From Penium margaritaceum (Eukaryota > Streptophyta > Zygnematophyceae > Desmidiales > Peniaceae): a DNA stretch of 64,000 nucleotides. Positions 32,901 to 43,416 of the stretch are shown piece by piece. Both the position numbers and the translations under genes were made by a program. The first letter of the stretch is position 1. The number at the start of each line of letters is the position of its first letter. Where the stretch lies: contig SZWC01000034.1 in NCBI GenBank assembly GCA_023375785.1, forward strand, positions 282,270 through 346,269. Reading direction: 5' to 3'. The notes under the pieces were generated by a model. It was not told the origin of the DNA. It made no database searches and was given only the letters and a program-made list of their open reading frames with translations.

Positions 32901-33691
32901 AGCTGCCGCAACAAAATCCAGCTTTCTTGGTGGGGGTCCGCAATTTCTCGACGTGGCGCGATAGCTCCTTTGTCAGGAAGTCTCCGGTGAGGCGGCGGCG
33001 GCGAGGAGGATTCCAACGGCTGGCGTCGAAGGCGTCAGAGACACCTGATGTCGGAGCTGCAGACGGTGTTCTTGACGAGGAGGTGGCCCGCGAGCCATGG
33101 GTGCTGGCCATGGTGGCTGGCTCGGGTCGAGACCAAGTGTCTCGACCCGACAGGCAAGAAGCCAGCGGATTGTGACTACGCACTTGATATCGTCAAGTGC
33201 GCAGTCATCAGCTGATAGCGGAGAGGAGGGGGGGGGTCCCCATAACGACCTCACTGTCAGAGATGGGGAGGGGGGTCAAACATCATCCTCGGACAAGCTG
33301 TCTGGATTTTTTTGTTGTGTGGCAATTGCAGCCGCATTCACAATGTATGAGGTGGCAGCACCATGATCCAATGCCGTAGTAGCAGGGTCCACCTTGGACC
33401 CTACTAGCAGAAAATATGCATGCATGGAGATATGGCTTAGATGAGTTGGCTAACATCCACACGTGTAGTCTGGGTCGATGCATGTACGAAAAAAAAGGGT
33501 GCCGAGGGTCGAAATGTCGGTCTCCAGAAAATAGCGAGTTCAGGCCTTCCAGATGTCCCCCAGACCCAGACTGTGTTCTGGGTGGTCTCTGGTTGCCCCA
33601 CCCCCCATATCCACATTGATGTTACATCGTTGTGGACCGCGGTGCCGTTGCCGTTGTAGGGGCCCTACAACGGGCATCGAAGTCAACATTG
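29930..33691 (-). mobile_element. hAT DNA transposon, near full length but inactive
   Basis: A 3762-bp element with terminal inverted repeats CAATGTTGAC (29930-29939) and GTCAACATTG (33682-33691). Degenerate similarity extends inward for about 100 bp (ACAACGTTGTGGAC-like and ACATCGATGTGG-like blocks on both sides). An 8-bp target duplication AGTGTAGC / GGTGCAGC flanks it (two mismatches). The host sequence is the 87-bp minisatellite, and both flanks align to the same place in the repeat unit. The interior encodes a BED-finger hAT transposase on the minus strand. Confidence 0.88.
30405..33110 (-). pseudogene. hAT transposase with BED finger and C-terminal dimerisation domain
   Basis: Read from an ATG near 33110 (MASTHGSR). 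A BED-type zinc finger (CCGSCAKISSG ... RGHFGES) lies near 32.9 kb. The RNase H-like core with DUF659-type sequence is at 32154-31723 (VVSVICENTSTNKRAFGDL, FWQGCCAHKIDMAMKAV). The hAT dimerisation motif (SECERAFSTHELMHTARRNR, then LLVRCNVRLC) is near 31.0 kb, and an acidic tail ends with a basic HKRPARGQK at 30405. Stops interrupt the frame at 32566, 32560, 32224, 32189 and 31723, and the frame changes between 31723 and 31658. The position of the second catalytic Asp reads Glu (ICENTS). The protein cannot be active as it stands. Confidence 0.88.
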
Positions 33692-34200
33692 GGTGCAGCT
33701 GCCGCAGAAGGCAGCACCTACTGTCCCCGCTCCTCTGCTGCTGCTGGTGGTGGCGCTGGCACTCCGAGCATCGCGCCGGGTGCAGCTGCCGTAGAAGGCA
33801 GCACCTCCTGCTCCAACTGTTTTGCTGCTGTTGCCGATGGTGCTGGTGCTCCGGGCGCTGTGCCAGGTGCAGCTACCTCAAAAGGCAGCGCCTCTTATCC
33901 CCGCTGCCCTGCTGCTGCTGCTGGTGGCGCTGGCACTCCGGGTGCCACGTCGGGTGCAGCTGCCGCAGGAGGCAGCACCTCGTGCCCCCGTTCCTTTGCT
34001 GCTGGTGGCGTTGGCACTCAGGCACCGCGCCGAGTGTGGCTGCCACAGAAGGCAGCGCCTCCTGTCCCCGCTACTCTGCCGCTGCTGCTGGTGGTACTTA
34101 CGCCTCAAGCACCACGTCGGGTGCAGTTACCGAAGAAGGCAGCATCTCCTGGTCCCACTGTTCTGCTGCTGCTGCCGATGGTACTGGCACTCCGGTTAAT
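33692..34200. repeat. 87-bp minisatellite, right part
   Basis: Six units start near 33691, 33778, 33865, 33952, 34033 and 34119, one of them about 6 bp short. This is the continuation of the array at 29746-29929, split by the hAT element. On the minus strand it lies directly after the gypsy protease-like region. Confidence 0.92.
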
Positions 34201-34857
34201 GTTTCCAACCTGAAGGGGACATAAATCAATCTGGCCCTTGGATTGGGTGATCTCCCCTCCCGCGTTGCCGAAACAGAGGTTGAGGGCTCGGATGAGGTTT
34301 GACCAATTATGCCGCCGAATGACGGGCATGGCGACTGTGCTATGCGTCGCCCCCGTATCCACAATAGCGGCGAATTTCACCCCAGCGATCCAGACAGTGC
34401 ATGAGATCACTGTACAGATGTACTCCGGCAACGGTTGACGGCACAAGGTCATGGGTCGCCATGCAAGGCCCCCGCATCGAGAATGTCGTGAACGGCCCGC
34501 CAAGTTTCATCCACATGATCCCTCATCATGCGGTGACCGAGCAATTCAAGCCTATAGTTCACTCGCCACCCGGATGGTGCCAGCGCAGCGTTAATCTCCC
34601 AAAGAAAGTCTCAAGTTGTGTAATTTGCCCCGGCAGATGAGTAAGGACATCCATCCAAGGCAGCACGAGGTGGGTTCGGTCAAAAATTTGCTGGATGGCG
34701 TCCGCCACTGATGAATAGACCGCACTTGGTGGCGTTGGCGTCACAGCTGGCGGAGTGCGCGCCGTGGGTGCTGGGGCAGGGTCGTGTTGCATACGGTGAA
34801 GCCAATCCCCGAATCCCTTGTGCCTCCGTCCTGGCACATTCTAGAATAGGTCGGTTC
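34201..34857 (-). mobile_element. Ty3/gypsy-type element, partial copy 2 (protease-side piece)
   Basis: The minus strand carries a helical Pro-rich segment (TPPSAVYSSVADAIQQIFDR) followed by a retropepsin-like domain (VWIAGVKFAAIVDTGATHST). The piece is bounded on the right by the copia-2 insertion, whose GGTTC duplication (34853-34857 and 39389-39393) ties it to the gypsy pol fragment at 39394-42590. On the left it runs into the 87-bp minisatellite. It is a fossil. Confidence 0.75.
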
Positions 34858-35323
34858 TGTCAGGATTTTGAGGAGAGGCGAGTGCGACATGGGAAGGTTC
34901 GTGGCGCTGTTTGGCACAAGTTGAGCAGATTGGAAGTAACAGGTTCTAGAGGCGAGCGATGCGAGACAGGCAGTTGACCGAGGATGGAGCCGATGACAGC
35001 TGCGAGAGTGATGGAGAGAACTGATTGATTGATCGAATAGTGGAAGCAACAGTACATTGATCTAAGCTACCTTAAAGTAGTGTTGCTTGGGCTTCACTAG
35101 GACCCCTGCGAGGTGGAAGCACTGGTTTGTGTTCTTCGAGAGACGTGTTGCGATGGTTTTGCCGGAGTGCGGCTTGTCGGGTTTCTCCGGGACTTCGGGA
35201 CATGATAGTGTCGGTGCATGGATCTTGGTTGTGCGTGTCCGTTGAGATTCGTGCGGTTCTTTTATTGTGGGTGCTTGGATGTGTTCCGGTCTTTGTGCTG
35301 GTTTCTCTTCTTTGTTTCCGACA
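34858..35323 (-). repeat. Copia-2 3' LTR
   Basis: 466 bp from TGTCAGGATTTT to TTTCCGACA on the plus strand. The element's purine tract (CCCTTCACGGGGGG in its own sense) lies at 35324-35337. Confidence 0.88.
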
Positions 35324-35798
35324 CCCCCCGTGAAGGGAAACCAGCATGGCAGCTTCAGGTTTCTCTGAACCTGAGACCTAGAAGATATACCAGGGTTGCA
35401 TGTTGGGCCTGGTCTAGGGCTTTTGTGAAGATGTCAACCCTGTTGGCCTTTGAGGCTACATACTGAACGAAGAGTTCCTTTGTCTATACCTTCTCCCTGA
35501 TAAAGAAGTAGCGTAGCTCAATGTTATTGGTTCGTCCATGGTAGACAGGATTCTGTGTGAGAGCGATGGTGCTTCGATTGTCACACCACATGACCGAGAG
35601 TGGTTGCGGATACCCAAGGTCTTGCAGTAGGTATTTTAGCCAGATGGCTTCTTGGGTAGCCATGGTACCTGCGTATAGTTCTGCTTCACAGGATGAAAGT
35701 GAAACAGAAGAGGACCTGGTGGATTGCCAGCAGATCAGTCCAGAGCCTAGGTGAAAACCGTAGCCTTGTGACGATTTTCGGTTGGCTTGGTCATCTGT

Positions 35799-36701
35799 CT
35801 AGAAGGAGTTGCTGTATCCTTCCAGTGTTACCAGCTGAGTTCCTCCCAGCTCAAGATAGAAGGGGGCAGTCTCTCCTAGGTACCTCAGAACTCGCTTTGC
35901 TACCTTCCAGTGTTGGTCACAGTGATTTCCGTCTCCAACGTATTGTGACAGAACACCAAGGGGGAAAGCAAGGTCGGGGCGAGTGCAGACCATAGCATAC
36001 ATCAGTGATCCCACCTGTACAGGGTAGGGTTCTGGGGAAGGCGATGAGACTGTGTATGCTGGTGAGGTAAGTTTGTGGTCCACAATCATGGGGGTTGGAG
36101 CTCCGTTGCTGTTCTCAAGCCCGAAGTGCTTCAGGAGTGAGGCAATGCATGGTTCTTGGGACAGATTGATGAGTCGATTCTCTCGGTCCCTCTTGATGTC
36201 AATTTTCAGATAATGGGTCAGTTCCCCAAGGTCTTTCATGGTGAATCGTCCCAGGAGTGCTTGCTTCTGATCCTGGAGAACACTAGGATTGTTGGAGGCA
36301 AGAGCAAGATCGTCCACATAGACCATAATGTAGGTCTGCTCAGTTGGTCGAGAACGGAGGAACAGACTGGGATCGGCAGTGGAAACTGTGAATCCCAGGT
36401 CAAGGAGATTTGCTTGGAGTTTGGCATGCCATTCTCGAGGAGATTGTTTGAGCCCATAGACTACGCGATGTAGCTTCCAAACAGTGTTGGGCTGGTCTGG
36501 TATGTAGCCTTCCGGGCACGCCAGGTAGATAGTTTCGTTCATATCTCCTCGGAGAAAGGCTGTGGACACGTCCATGGCATGCAGTTCCATGTCGTTAGTG
36601 GCTGCAATGTGTAGTAGGGCTCGTAGGGTGGTCAGTTTGGCAGTGGGTGAGAAGGTGTCAAAGAAGTCCACGCCATATCGTAGTGAGAACCCCTTTGCCA
36701 C
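35799..36701 (-). pseudogene. Copia-2 reverse transcriptase
   Basis: 300 residues with the copia RT series: MAKGFSLRYGVDFFDTFSPT, MDVSTAFLRGDMNETIYL, VVYGLKQSPREW, the catalytic YVDDLALASN and FTMKDLGELTHYLKIDIKRD, ending in the RT-RNase H connection (GSLMYAMVCTRPDLAF). Confidence 0.92.
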
Positions 36702-37465
36702 ATAGCGAGCTTTAAATTATGGTGGCTTTCCCAGATGAGTCTTAACACGGGAGACCCATTTCCGTGTGACCACATTGGTGTGAACTGGTCGAGGTACGTC
36801 AGTGTAGGTGGAGGTAGTCTTGAAGGAGGCCAGTTTGCTGGCAATGGCGGCTCGCCAATGGTCTGCTTGGGGTCCATTTACAGCTTCTGTATATGTGCTG
36901 GGGGTGGCAATGGGAGCTGTGGTAATGGTGGTGCTGAGTAGAGGAAGGCGAGGATAAGGTCGTCGTCGAGGATTCATGGGAGGAGTTGGTCATCAAAGAT
37001 AGTTGAGACCATCTCCAGCTGCAATGCAGGAGGGCAGGAAGGAGGTTCGAAGAAGCTCCACCTGGCGATCTTCTTGGATGTCAAGGTCTCCATCTGTGTC
37101 GGTTAGGGTAATAAGCGAGGCTACTGCTCTGTTTCTGGTAGACCGTCGGAGCCCTGGTTCTGCTGCTGGTGTCATTCTCGGGACTGGTGCCCCAGATGCT
37201 GTGGCCGCTGCAGCTTCTTCAGTGTCTGCTACTGTTGTTATTGGTGCTGGTGCTGCTGCGGCTGGAAGAGGGACTGCTGCTGCCGGGGGAAGTGGTTGTC
37301 CGAGTGTTGGCAGATGTTCTGAGACGGTTTCAAAATCATCGTCAGGAGTGAGAGGAGTGAGTGGTTGTAGTCCCATTGGTCGTGATTGTGTTGGAGTGTG
37401 TGTATGAAAGAGGGTTGGTGGAGTGGATGCTGTTGGAGGAGTTGCTGGTGTGGCAGGAGCGACTG

Positions 37466-39073
37466 CTAGAGGTGAGGTGGCAGTAGTTGTGGGCACTGCA
37501 CCTTGTTCTGGAAAGAGTGTCCAGGTAAGATGAGTAGTGGAGATTGGCGCCAATTGCCTGAAGAAAGGCGTAATTTCATCAAAATGGACATCTGTGCTGC
37601 ATGTTTCCCGTTTGAGGTCAGGCTCGTAGAATAAGTAGCCAGGGGAGTTGAGGGCGAATCCCACGAACATGCGGCGCGAGGCTTGTGGCCCAACCTTGGA
37701 GAGATGCGAGTGAGCTCTGTGAGTTTTATTGAGTAGGACGTAGGCTGTAGAACCCCAGACTCGAAGTTTGGAGACATCTGGCTTATATCCCAGCTAGAGT
37801 TCTGCTGGGTGATGTCGGGAAAATGCTTGGTTGGATAATAGTTGTGTACCCTGGTGGCATAGCGGAGTGCATAGGTCCGGAAGGTTTCTGGTGCTCCGGC
37901 ATGCACAAGTGGAGTGCGCGTGAGAGCGACCAGGACACCATTCTGTCTCTCTGCCACTCCGTTCTGCTCGGGTGCTTCTGGGACACTCATCTCATGCCCA
38001 ATGACGCGTTCTGCTAGGAAATCTCGGAGCTCGTGATATATTAACTCACCACCTATGTCTGTCCAGATTTTGCCAATTGACCGGTTGAGGCGGCTCATCT
38101 GATACTTTGACCACTTGATGAAAGCAGGCTTGGCATCGGCTTTAGACTTATGAGGAATTGTGGCGCCGAAACGAGAATGGTCGTCCACAATGGTGAAGAA
38201 GTACTCATAGCCTTGAAGGGAGGTGGGACGAACTGGTCCTACAAGATCCATGTGGAGGATGTCGAGAGGTCGTGCTGCGCGAGCGGCTCGAGGAGGATGA
38301 GGGGATGCTTTTAATTTCCCAAGACTACAAGCAGTGCAAGGTGGTCCTGCAATACGAGTTAGTGGTGAGAGCAGTGGCAGACTTTTTACCATATTTTTGG
38401 CCTGAAGACGGAGAAGCGCATTGAAATTTGGATGACCAAGGCGGTGATGGTGCATAAGTAGAGGATGTGAGAGGCTGCGGCAGTCACAGGTAGAGGGTTG
38501 AGTGTCGGCTTCTACAGCAAAGATTGCTGTTGTGCAAGGAATCTGCAGTCCATAGAGGTTGTTGCAAACTGTGAAGGTTGCCAGCGGTTTGTTATCAGCT
38601 GTCGTCAGTTGGGCTTCCGAACCATAGGCGGGGAAGAAGATATTTACACCTTCCATTGGGAGTTGATGGACAGAGAGAAGATTGTGTCGTAGGTCAGGGG
38701 TATGGTAACCCCGGCTCTGTCCACTTGCTGTTGCCGGAGATGTCAGAGTAGCGGAGTAGCGGCAGAGTGATGTGATTCCTTTGGTGGCACCGGTGATGGT
38801 TACTGGTGTTGCCAGTGGTGTGGTGATGTCAGCATCTTTGAGAGCATGAATAGCACACCTTGAGTCGAGAACTTGTTCAATGTAGAGGGAGTCATATGTT
38901 GCAAGAAGAGTCAGCGGAGGAGGTTCTCCATCTTGAATGGAGACTTGTGCGACATCGAGAATGGAGGACTCAGATGCGATGTCACCGTCTATACAATCAT
39001 TGTCTGGCGCGGCGCGAGGTGGAAGGAGGCGAACAAGCACAGTTGCGATTGTGAAGAAGATCACTAAAATCAT
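37466..39073 (-). pseudogene. Copia-2 protease-like region and integrase
   Basis: The 535-residue frame starts about 30 bp after the primer site. It has a protease-like stretch (VLDSRCAIHAL, then LRHNLLSVHQL), the integrase zinc motif (HHRLGHPNFNALL ... CTACSLGK) and the integrase core (MDLVGPVRPTSLQGYEYFFT, IVDDHSRFGA, IWTDIGGEL, EAPEQNGVAERQNGV). The family is certain. It is part of a decayed element. Confidence 0.92.
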
Positions 39074-39104
39074 AGTGGCTTGTCAGCTAGGGCTGAAACA
39101 TAAT

Positions 39105-39116
39105 GCTCTAATACCA
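39105..39116 (-). promoter_or_regulatory. Copia-2 primer-binding site
   Basis: On the minus strand TGGTATTAGAGC directly follows the LTR end CTCACA. It is one base different from the initiator-Met 3'-end complement. Confidence 0.8.
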
Positions 39117-39388
39117 TGTGAGAATTTTGAGGAGAGGCGAGTGCGACACGGGAAGGTTCGTGGTGCTGTTTGGCACAAGTTGAGCAGATTGGAAGTAACA
39201 GGTTCTAGAGGTGAGCGATGCGAGACAGGCAGTTGACCGAGGATGGAACTGATGACAGTTGCGAGAGTGGTGGAGAGAAATGATTGATTGATCGAATAGT
39301 GGAAGCAAGAGTACATTGATCTAAGCTACCTTAAAGTAGTGTTGCTTGGGCTTCGCTAGGATTTGGTTTCTCTTCTTTATTTCTGACA
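39117..39388 (-). repeat. Copia-2 5' LTR, shorter than its partner
   Basis: 272 bp, matching the outer parts of the 466-bp LTR at 34858-35323. The GGTTC duplication begins at 39389. Confidence 0.85.
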
Positions 39389-39393
39389 GGTTC

Positions 39394-42300
39394 TTCATCG
39401 CACATTTATGTGGCCTATGTTCATGTCGTATTGAGGGAAGTCCTCGGGAGGGTATGCCCAGCGGTACTCCTCAGCGGTGAGGTCGTGCGCCTGGCCTTGA
39501 ATCAGAATAGTTCCATCAGGAGGGGGCTCGTGCGAGGGTGGTCCACCTCCATATGATGGTGTTTTGTGGGAGTTGCGGTCCTTCCACCCTTCCCGTAGTA
39601 ATCGGCTAAGAGCATCTGCATTGCGGTTCGCGAATGCTGGTTGATATTTGATCGTGAGGTTGTGTCCTTGTAGAAGTAGGGCCCATTTGCCAAGAATTCC
39701 CTCGTGGTTTTGCGTCGTAAGCAGCCATTAGAGGTCTTGATGATCTATGAGGATGGTGAAGGGTTTCCCTTTATTGACGTAATCTCTGTATAACTAGATA
39801 GCCCATAAGACCGCCAGACATTCTCCTTTCATAGAAGGATACTTAGCTTTTGCGTCGTTGAGCGCGGCTGCCATAGCAGACCACCCTCATTATTTCGTCG
39901 TCTCCGCGTTGAACCAGGATAGCCCCAATACCTTCCTGTGAGAAGTCTGTTGTGATGAATAACGTCAAATTGAAGTTTGGGAATTCCAGCATCGGCGTAG
40001 TGATAAGGAGATGCTTAATCTCGATCCATGCGAGCTGGCAGGCCTCCGTCCACTCAAAGGGTTCATCTTGGTGAGTGAGGCGCTGCAAAGGATGAACAAT
40101 CGTAGCATGATCACGGAAGAACTTGCGGTAGAAGCTGACGAACCCCAGGAAGATCTTGACCTTTGATGATGTAATTGGGTGCTTCCACTCACGGACGGCT
40201 GCAATCTTGGCTGGGTCTGTAGACATTCCTTGTGCACTGATGATAAATCCCAGGAACTCCATGCTAACCGCCCCGATGACACACTTGGCGGCTTTCAAAC
40301 GAAGGTTTGCGGAGCGTAGGACCGAAAACACTGCATCAAGCGAAGCCATCAGCTCTTGGAAGCTAAACGCAGCGACCATGAAGTCATCCACGTAACAACA
40401 TGCGTTGGGAACATTGCACAGCACTAGGTCCATTACGCGTTGAAACTTAAAACTGGCATTGTGCAATCCGAGGGCCATACGGATGAAGGCATATAGCCCG
40501 TCCTGGGTGACGAAGGCCGTCTTCAGCAAAGAGTTTCGATCCATAGGGAAAGTGTGAAAGACAGATTTGACGTCAAGCTTGGCAAACCAACGCTTTCAGC
40601 GCTGTCGTTCTTGGATGTCGACGATGAGTGGCATGGGATAAGCATCTTCAATGGTGACCTTGTTGAGGTCACGAAAGTCAACACAGAACCATTTTGTGCC
40701 TTCTGGTTTCCCCACAATCACTAGATTGGAGCGCCATGGGTTTTTCACTTTGACAATCACGCCCTGTTCTTTGAGTTCACACAAGCCCTCATTGATGATG
40801 TCCTTTTGGTCCTAGAGCAGGCGTCGAGTCTTCTGCTTATGTGCAGGTGCGTCTCCTGTGTTAATGACATGGACCGTATCGACTTCTCCGATCTCTGTTG
40901 ACTTGCCTGCAAATACTTCTTCATGGTAGATGAGAAGCTCCTTGAATTCCTGCCTCTACTCCTCTGTTAGGCGCTCATGGAGCATGTGGTCCCATTGTTG
41001 GGAATGTGAGACTGTGGGTGGTGGCAGTTCTTCATCCCCCACCAGACCGGCTTCGAGATCAGGGTCTGAATCCCAATAATCATATACCTGCATGTTGAAA
41101 TTGCGGGAGCCACATGGGGAGATAGTGAGGGCCTTTGGTTGACGTGGAGCTGGCTGATCATCGAGGCCTCGACAGCCGACATCACTCATGGGTTCTTCGT
41201 CTGAGTCTTTTGAACTGACATCTTCACAGATGACAGTGTCGTTGTCACACACCAGCATTTACTCTTTACGCTTTGCCTCCTTGGCAAGATTGTTTGGTAT
41301 TGTTGGCCACGCGGTTACCGGTACGAGTGGGCGGCTCGACACCTGAAGAGGCCCTGGATGAGGTGAGGTGATCGGGGCCTGGCTGAGGTCAGCAGGGTGG
41401 CGTTCTGTCGTGGGAAGGAACAGCCATGTGGGGGATTCTGCTGACGGTTTGGGTATCGGTCCCATGGGGAGCTGCGGTCGATCATCCGTCGGAGTAGATT
41501 GTGCTCGTTCAGGGCATGGCTGCTGGGGTGTCGGTGTGCAATCCATCATCTCCTCTTCCTCGACTTTTGGAGCAATCACGGGAGGAGCATCATGCTTGGG
41601 GAATGCCATGATAGAATTCCTGGCTGCATGGTCTTCAGCACGGGCTTCTTCCAGGGAGAAGGGGTGACCGAACTTCGTAGGCATTGACGTCCTTGTGCCC
41701 ACAATCAGGTGGTATACCCTGATGACGTCAATTGCATGACTCCGTCCGCATAGAACAGGCCCGCTTGTCGGGGGATGAGATAATGTGTTCCTAGCAGGAC
41801 ATCGTAGGTGCGGGCCACCGTAACCTGCACCCGCACAACTTCGTGGATGAGGCCCACCTGCAGGGGAAGGTCATCCACGCACGACACCGTGTCCTGCGTC
41901 CATGTCGCCGGATGCATTCGCAAATACCTTGGTTGTTGGTTGAATCTTGTGCTGCCAGTCGACTGCTTGCAGGACTTGAAGTGTCACCATGGTATGGGTG
42001 GCGCCAACGACGATGATTGCTATGAACTTGTTGCCACATATCCACACATAACAGCTAGCCACTTCATGGTGGGAGCTTGTGTTCGTGGTGGTGCAAGGGG
42101 CATGGGCCGCCACCCCCATGTGTCAGGTTCAGCTCTAATGGCTACCCGGCTGAGTCGGTCATGAGGGACCTGATTGCAGCTAAGGCGAACGCCGGCTGGT
42201 CAAAGCTTTTCGGTGTATTTGTGCAGAACCGCTGCGAAGTCCGGGAGACAGGTGGGATTTTGTTGTAGATACTCTCCCAAGGATATCTCATGAAAGGGGC

Positions 42301-42590
42301 GGTGGAAGGAGATCAGGGCACTTGCTGCGGGCTCGTCGCATGCTGAAGGCGCAAGGGTCACCCTCTGGCGACGTGGAGGCGTGGGACCCATTGGAGGGCG
42401 CGTGCGCGGTTCGGGTGGGGGCTTCGGGGGCATCGCTGAAATCTGACTTGGTAACCGAGTCGAGCGCGCTTCGACACATGTTTGCAGGTCTGCTTCAGCC
42501 CGTTCCTGTTGCTCTTTGTATTGGCGCATGCGCTCACACATCTTCGCAATCGTCCATCCTTCCACACCTTGTACTTGAGCCACCATGACC
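39394..42590 (-). mobile_element. Ty3/gypsy-type element, partial copy 2 (gag-side, RT and RNase H piece)
   Basis: Minus strand, read from about 42590. First comes a charged helical segment of gag type (42586-42200). A retropepsin-like domain follows at about 41.95 kb (VWICGNKFIAI, with the active-site region diverged), then a Pro/acidic linker, RT (40784-39843, catalytic CYVDDFMVAAF near 40390) and RNase H (to about 39.5 kb). It is the same family as copy 1 at 5.5-8.3 kb. No LTRs are found. It was split by copia-2 and carries several breaks. Confidence 0.85.
39843..40544 (-). pseudogene. Reverse transcriptase of gypsy copy 2
   Basis: 233 residues aligned by eye with copy 1: TAFVTQDGLYAFIRMALGLH, FQRVMDLVLCNVPNACCYVD, GFVSFYRKFFRDHATIVHPL and LFITTDFSQEGIGAILVQRG, which starts RNase H. 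It is clearly Ty3/gypsy-type. Confidence 0.9.
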
Positions 42591-42777
42591 AGGTCTAAAT
42601 AAGCCCTCCATGTGAATCAACGGTTCCTCTTGACTCGGACGCCCAAGACCAAGATGATGACTTTCCTCTAGGACGCTTCTCCATCGACTGGATGTCCTCC
42701 CTACCCAGTCCTCCTCTCAGCTCGCTCCCCTTCTTCGAGCCAAACTGCACTCTTGAGTCCTGTCAGTTTATAGGGGA
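42591..42777 (+). other. Short interval before a family A LTR
   Basis: A non-coding or unrecognised stretch that ends in the purine-rich string TAGGGGA directly before the LTR. It may be the last internal bases of a family A element whose rest is missing. Confidence 0.4.
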
Positions 42778-43416
42778 TGTCAGAATTATTCCCGTAAACC
42801 TGACAGGACTCCCACCAGCTGGAAAAGGAACTCTCAATAATGGTTCAGCTCTGGCTTCAACCACCTCGGTCGACACACTAGCCGTTGTCAATGCACTAAC
42901 CGTTGTCATCGCCTTAGCTGGCAAACGGCTATCGAACCGAGTAATCCCCTAATAAGTGGTCACCATGCAAGCGCGTCCGGCTAGCGCACAAGAAGCCGTT
43001 GGTTCTTTTTATCCTGTTCTATGTTATATATACGGTGGATGTTCATTCCCTCCAGTTTAACCAGAACAGGTCTGCTCATCCTGTTCCCCTTTGGTTCTGC
43101 GGCTTCGCCGCCATGTCTTCGCTTTGCTCGCTCCTCGCATTTCCTGTCCTCGCAAGCCCCTCTGAACCCTTCGCGCCGTCACTCTCGTTCCTTCGCTCAG
43201 CTCTCTTACTCCGTCAACCATCACTCATCTCGCGAGTACTCTCTCTCACATCAACCTGTCTACCTCAGCTATCTCACGTCTCAGCCTCTATCAGCTTCCA
43301 CAACAAACTCCTCGGACCGATCTCGCCTACGTCACTCTGCCGACGTATGCTTGCATGTCCTGACGCTTCTACCTGCTTCTGCTGCTGCTGTTCTTGCGTC
43401 TGCATTCTTCTAATAC
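42778..43416 (+). repeat. Family A LTR, isolated
   Basis: It begins TGTCAGAATTAT, contains the family A markers (TCCGGCTAGC, AGAAGCCGTTGG, GTTCATTCCCTCC) and a TATATATA-like box near 43025, and ends near TTCTAATACA at the satellite. No partner LTR is seen to the left, so it is a solo LTR or the 3' LTR of a truncated copy. Confidence 0.8.

Larger units (their letters stand above)
34858..39388 (-). mobile_element. Ty1/copia LTR retrotransposon 2
   Basis: A minus-strand copia element with perfect GGTTC target duplications. In its own sense: 5' LTR (39117-39388), primer site GCTCTAATACCA on the plus strand (39105-39116, initiator-Met type), protease-like and integrase regions (39073-37466), reverse transcriptase (36701-35799), RNase H remnants (to about 35350), a purine tract (35324-35337) and 3' LTR (34858-35323). 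No gag region is visible between primer site and protease-like region. The LTRs are of unequal length (272 and 466 bp), and the shared part differs by about 5% by eye. It is a fossil with several breaks. Confidence 0.92.
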
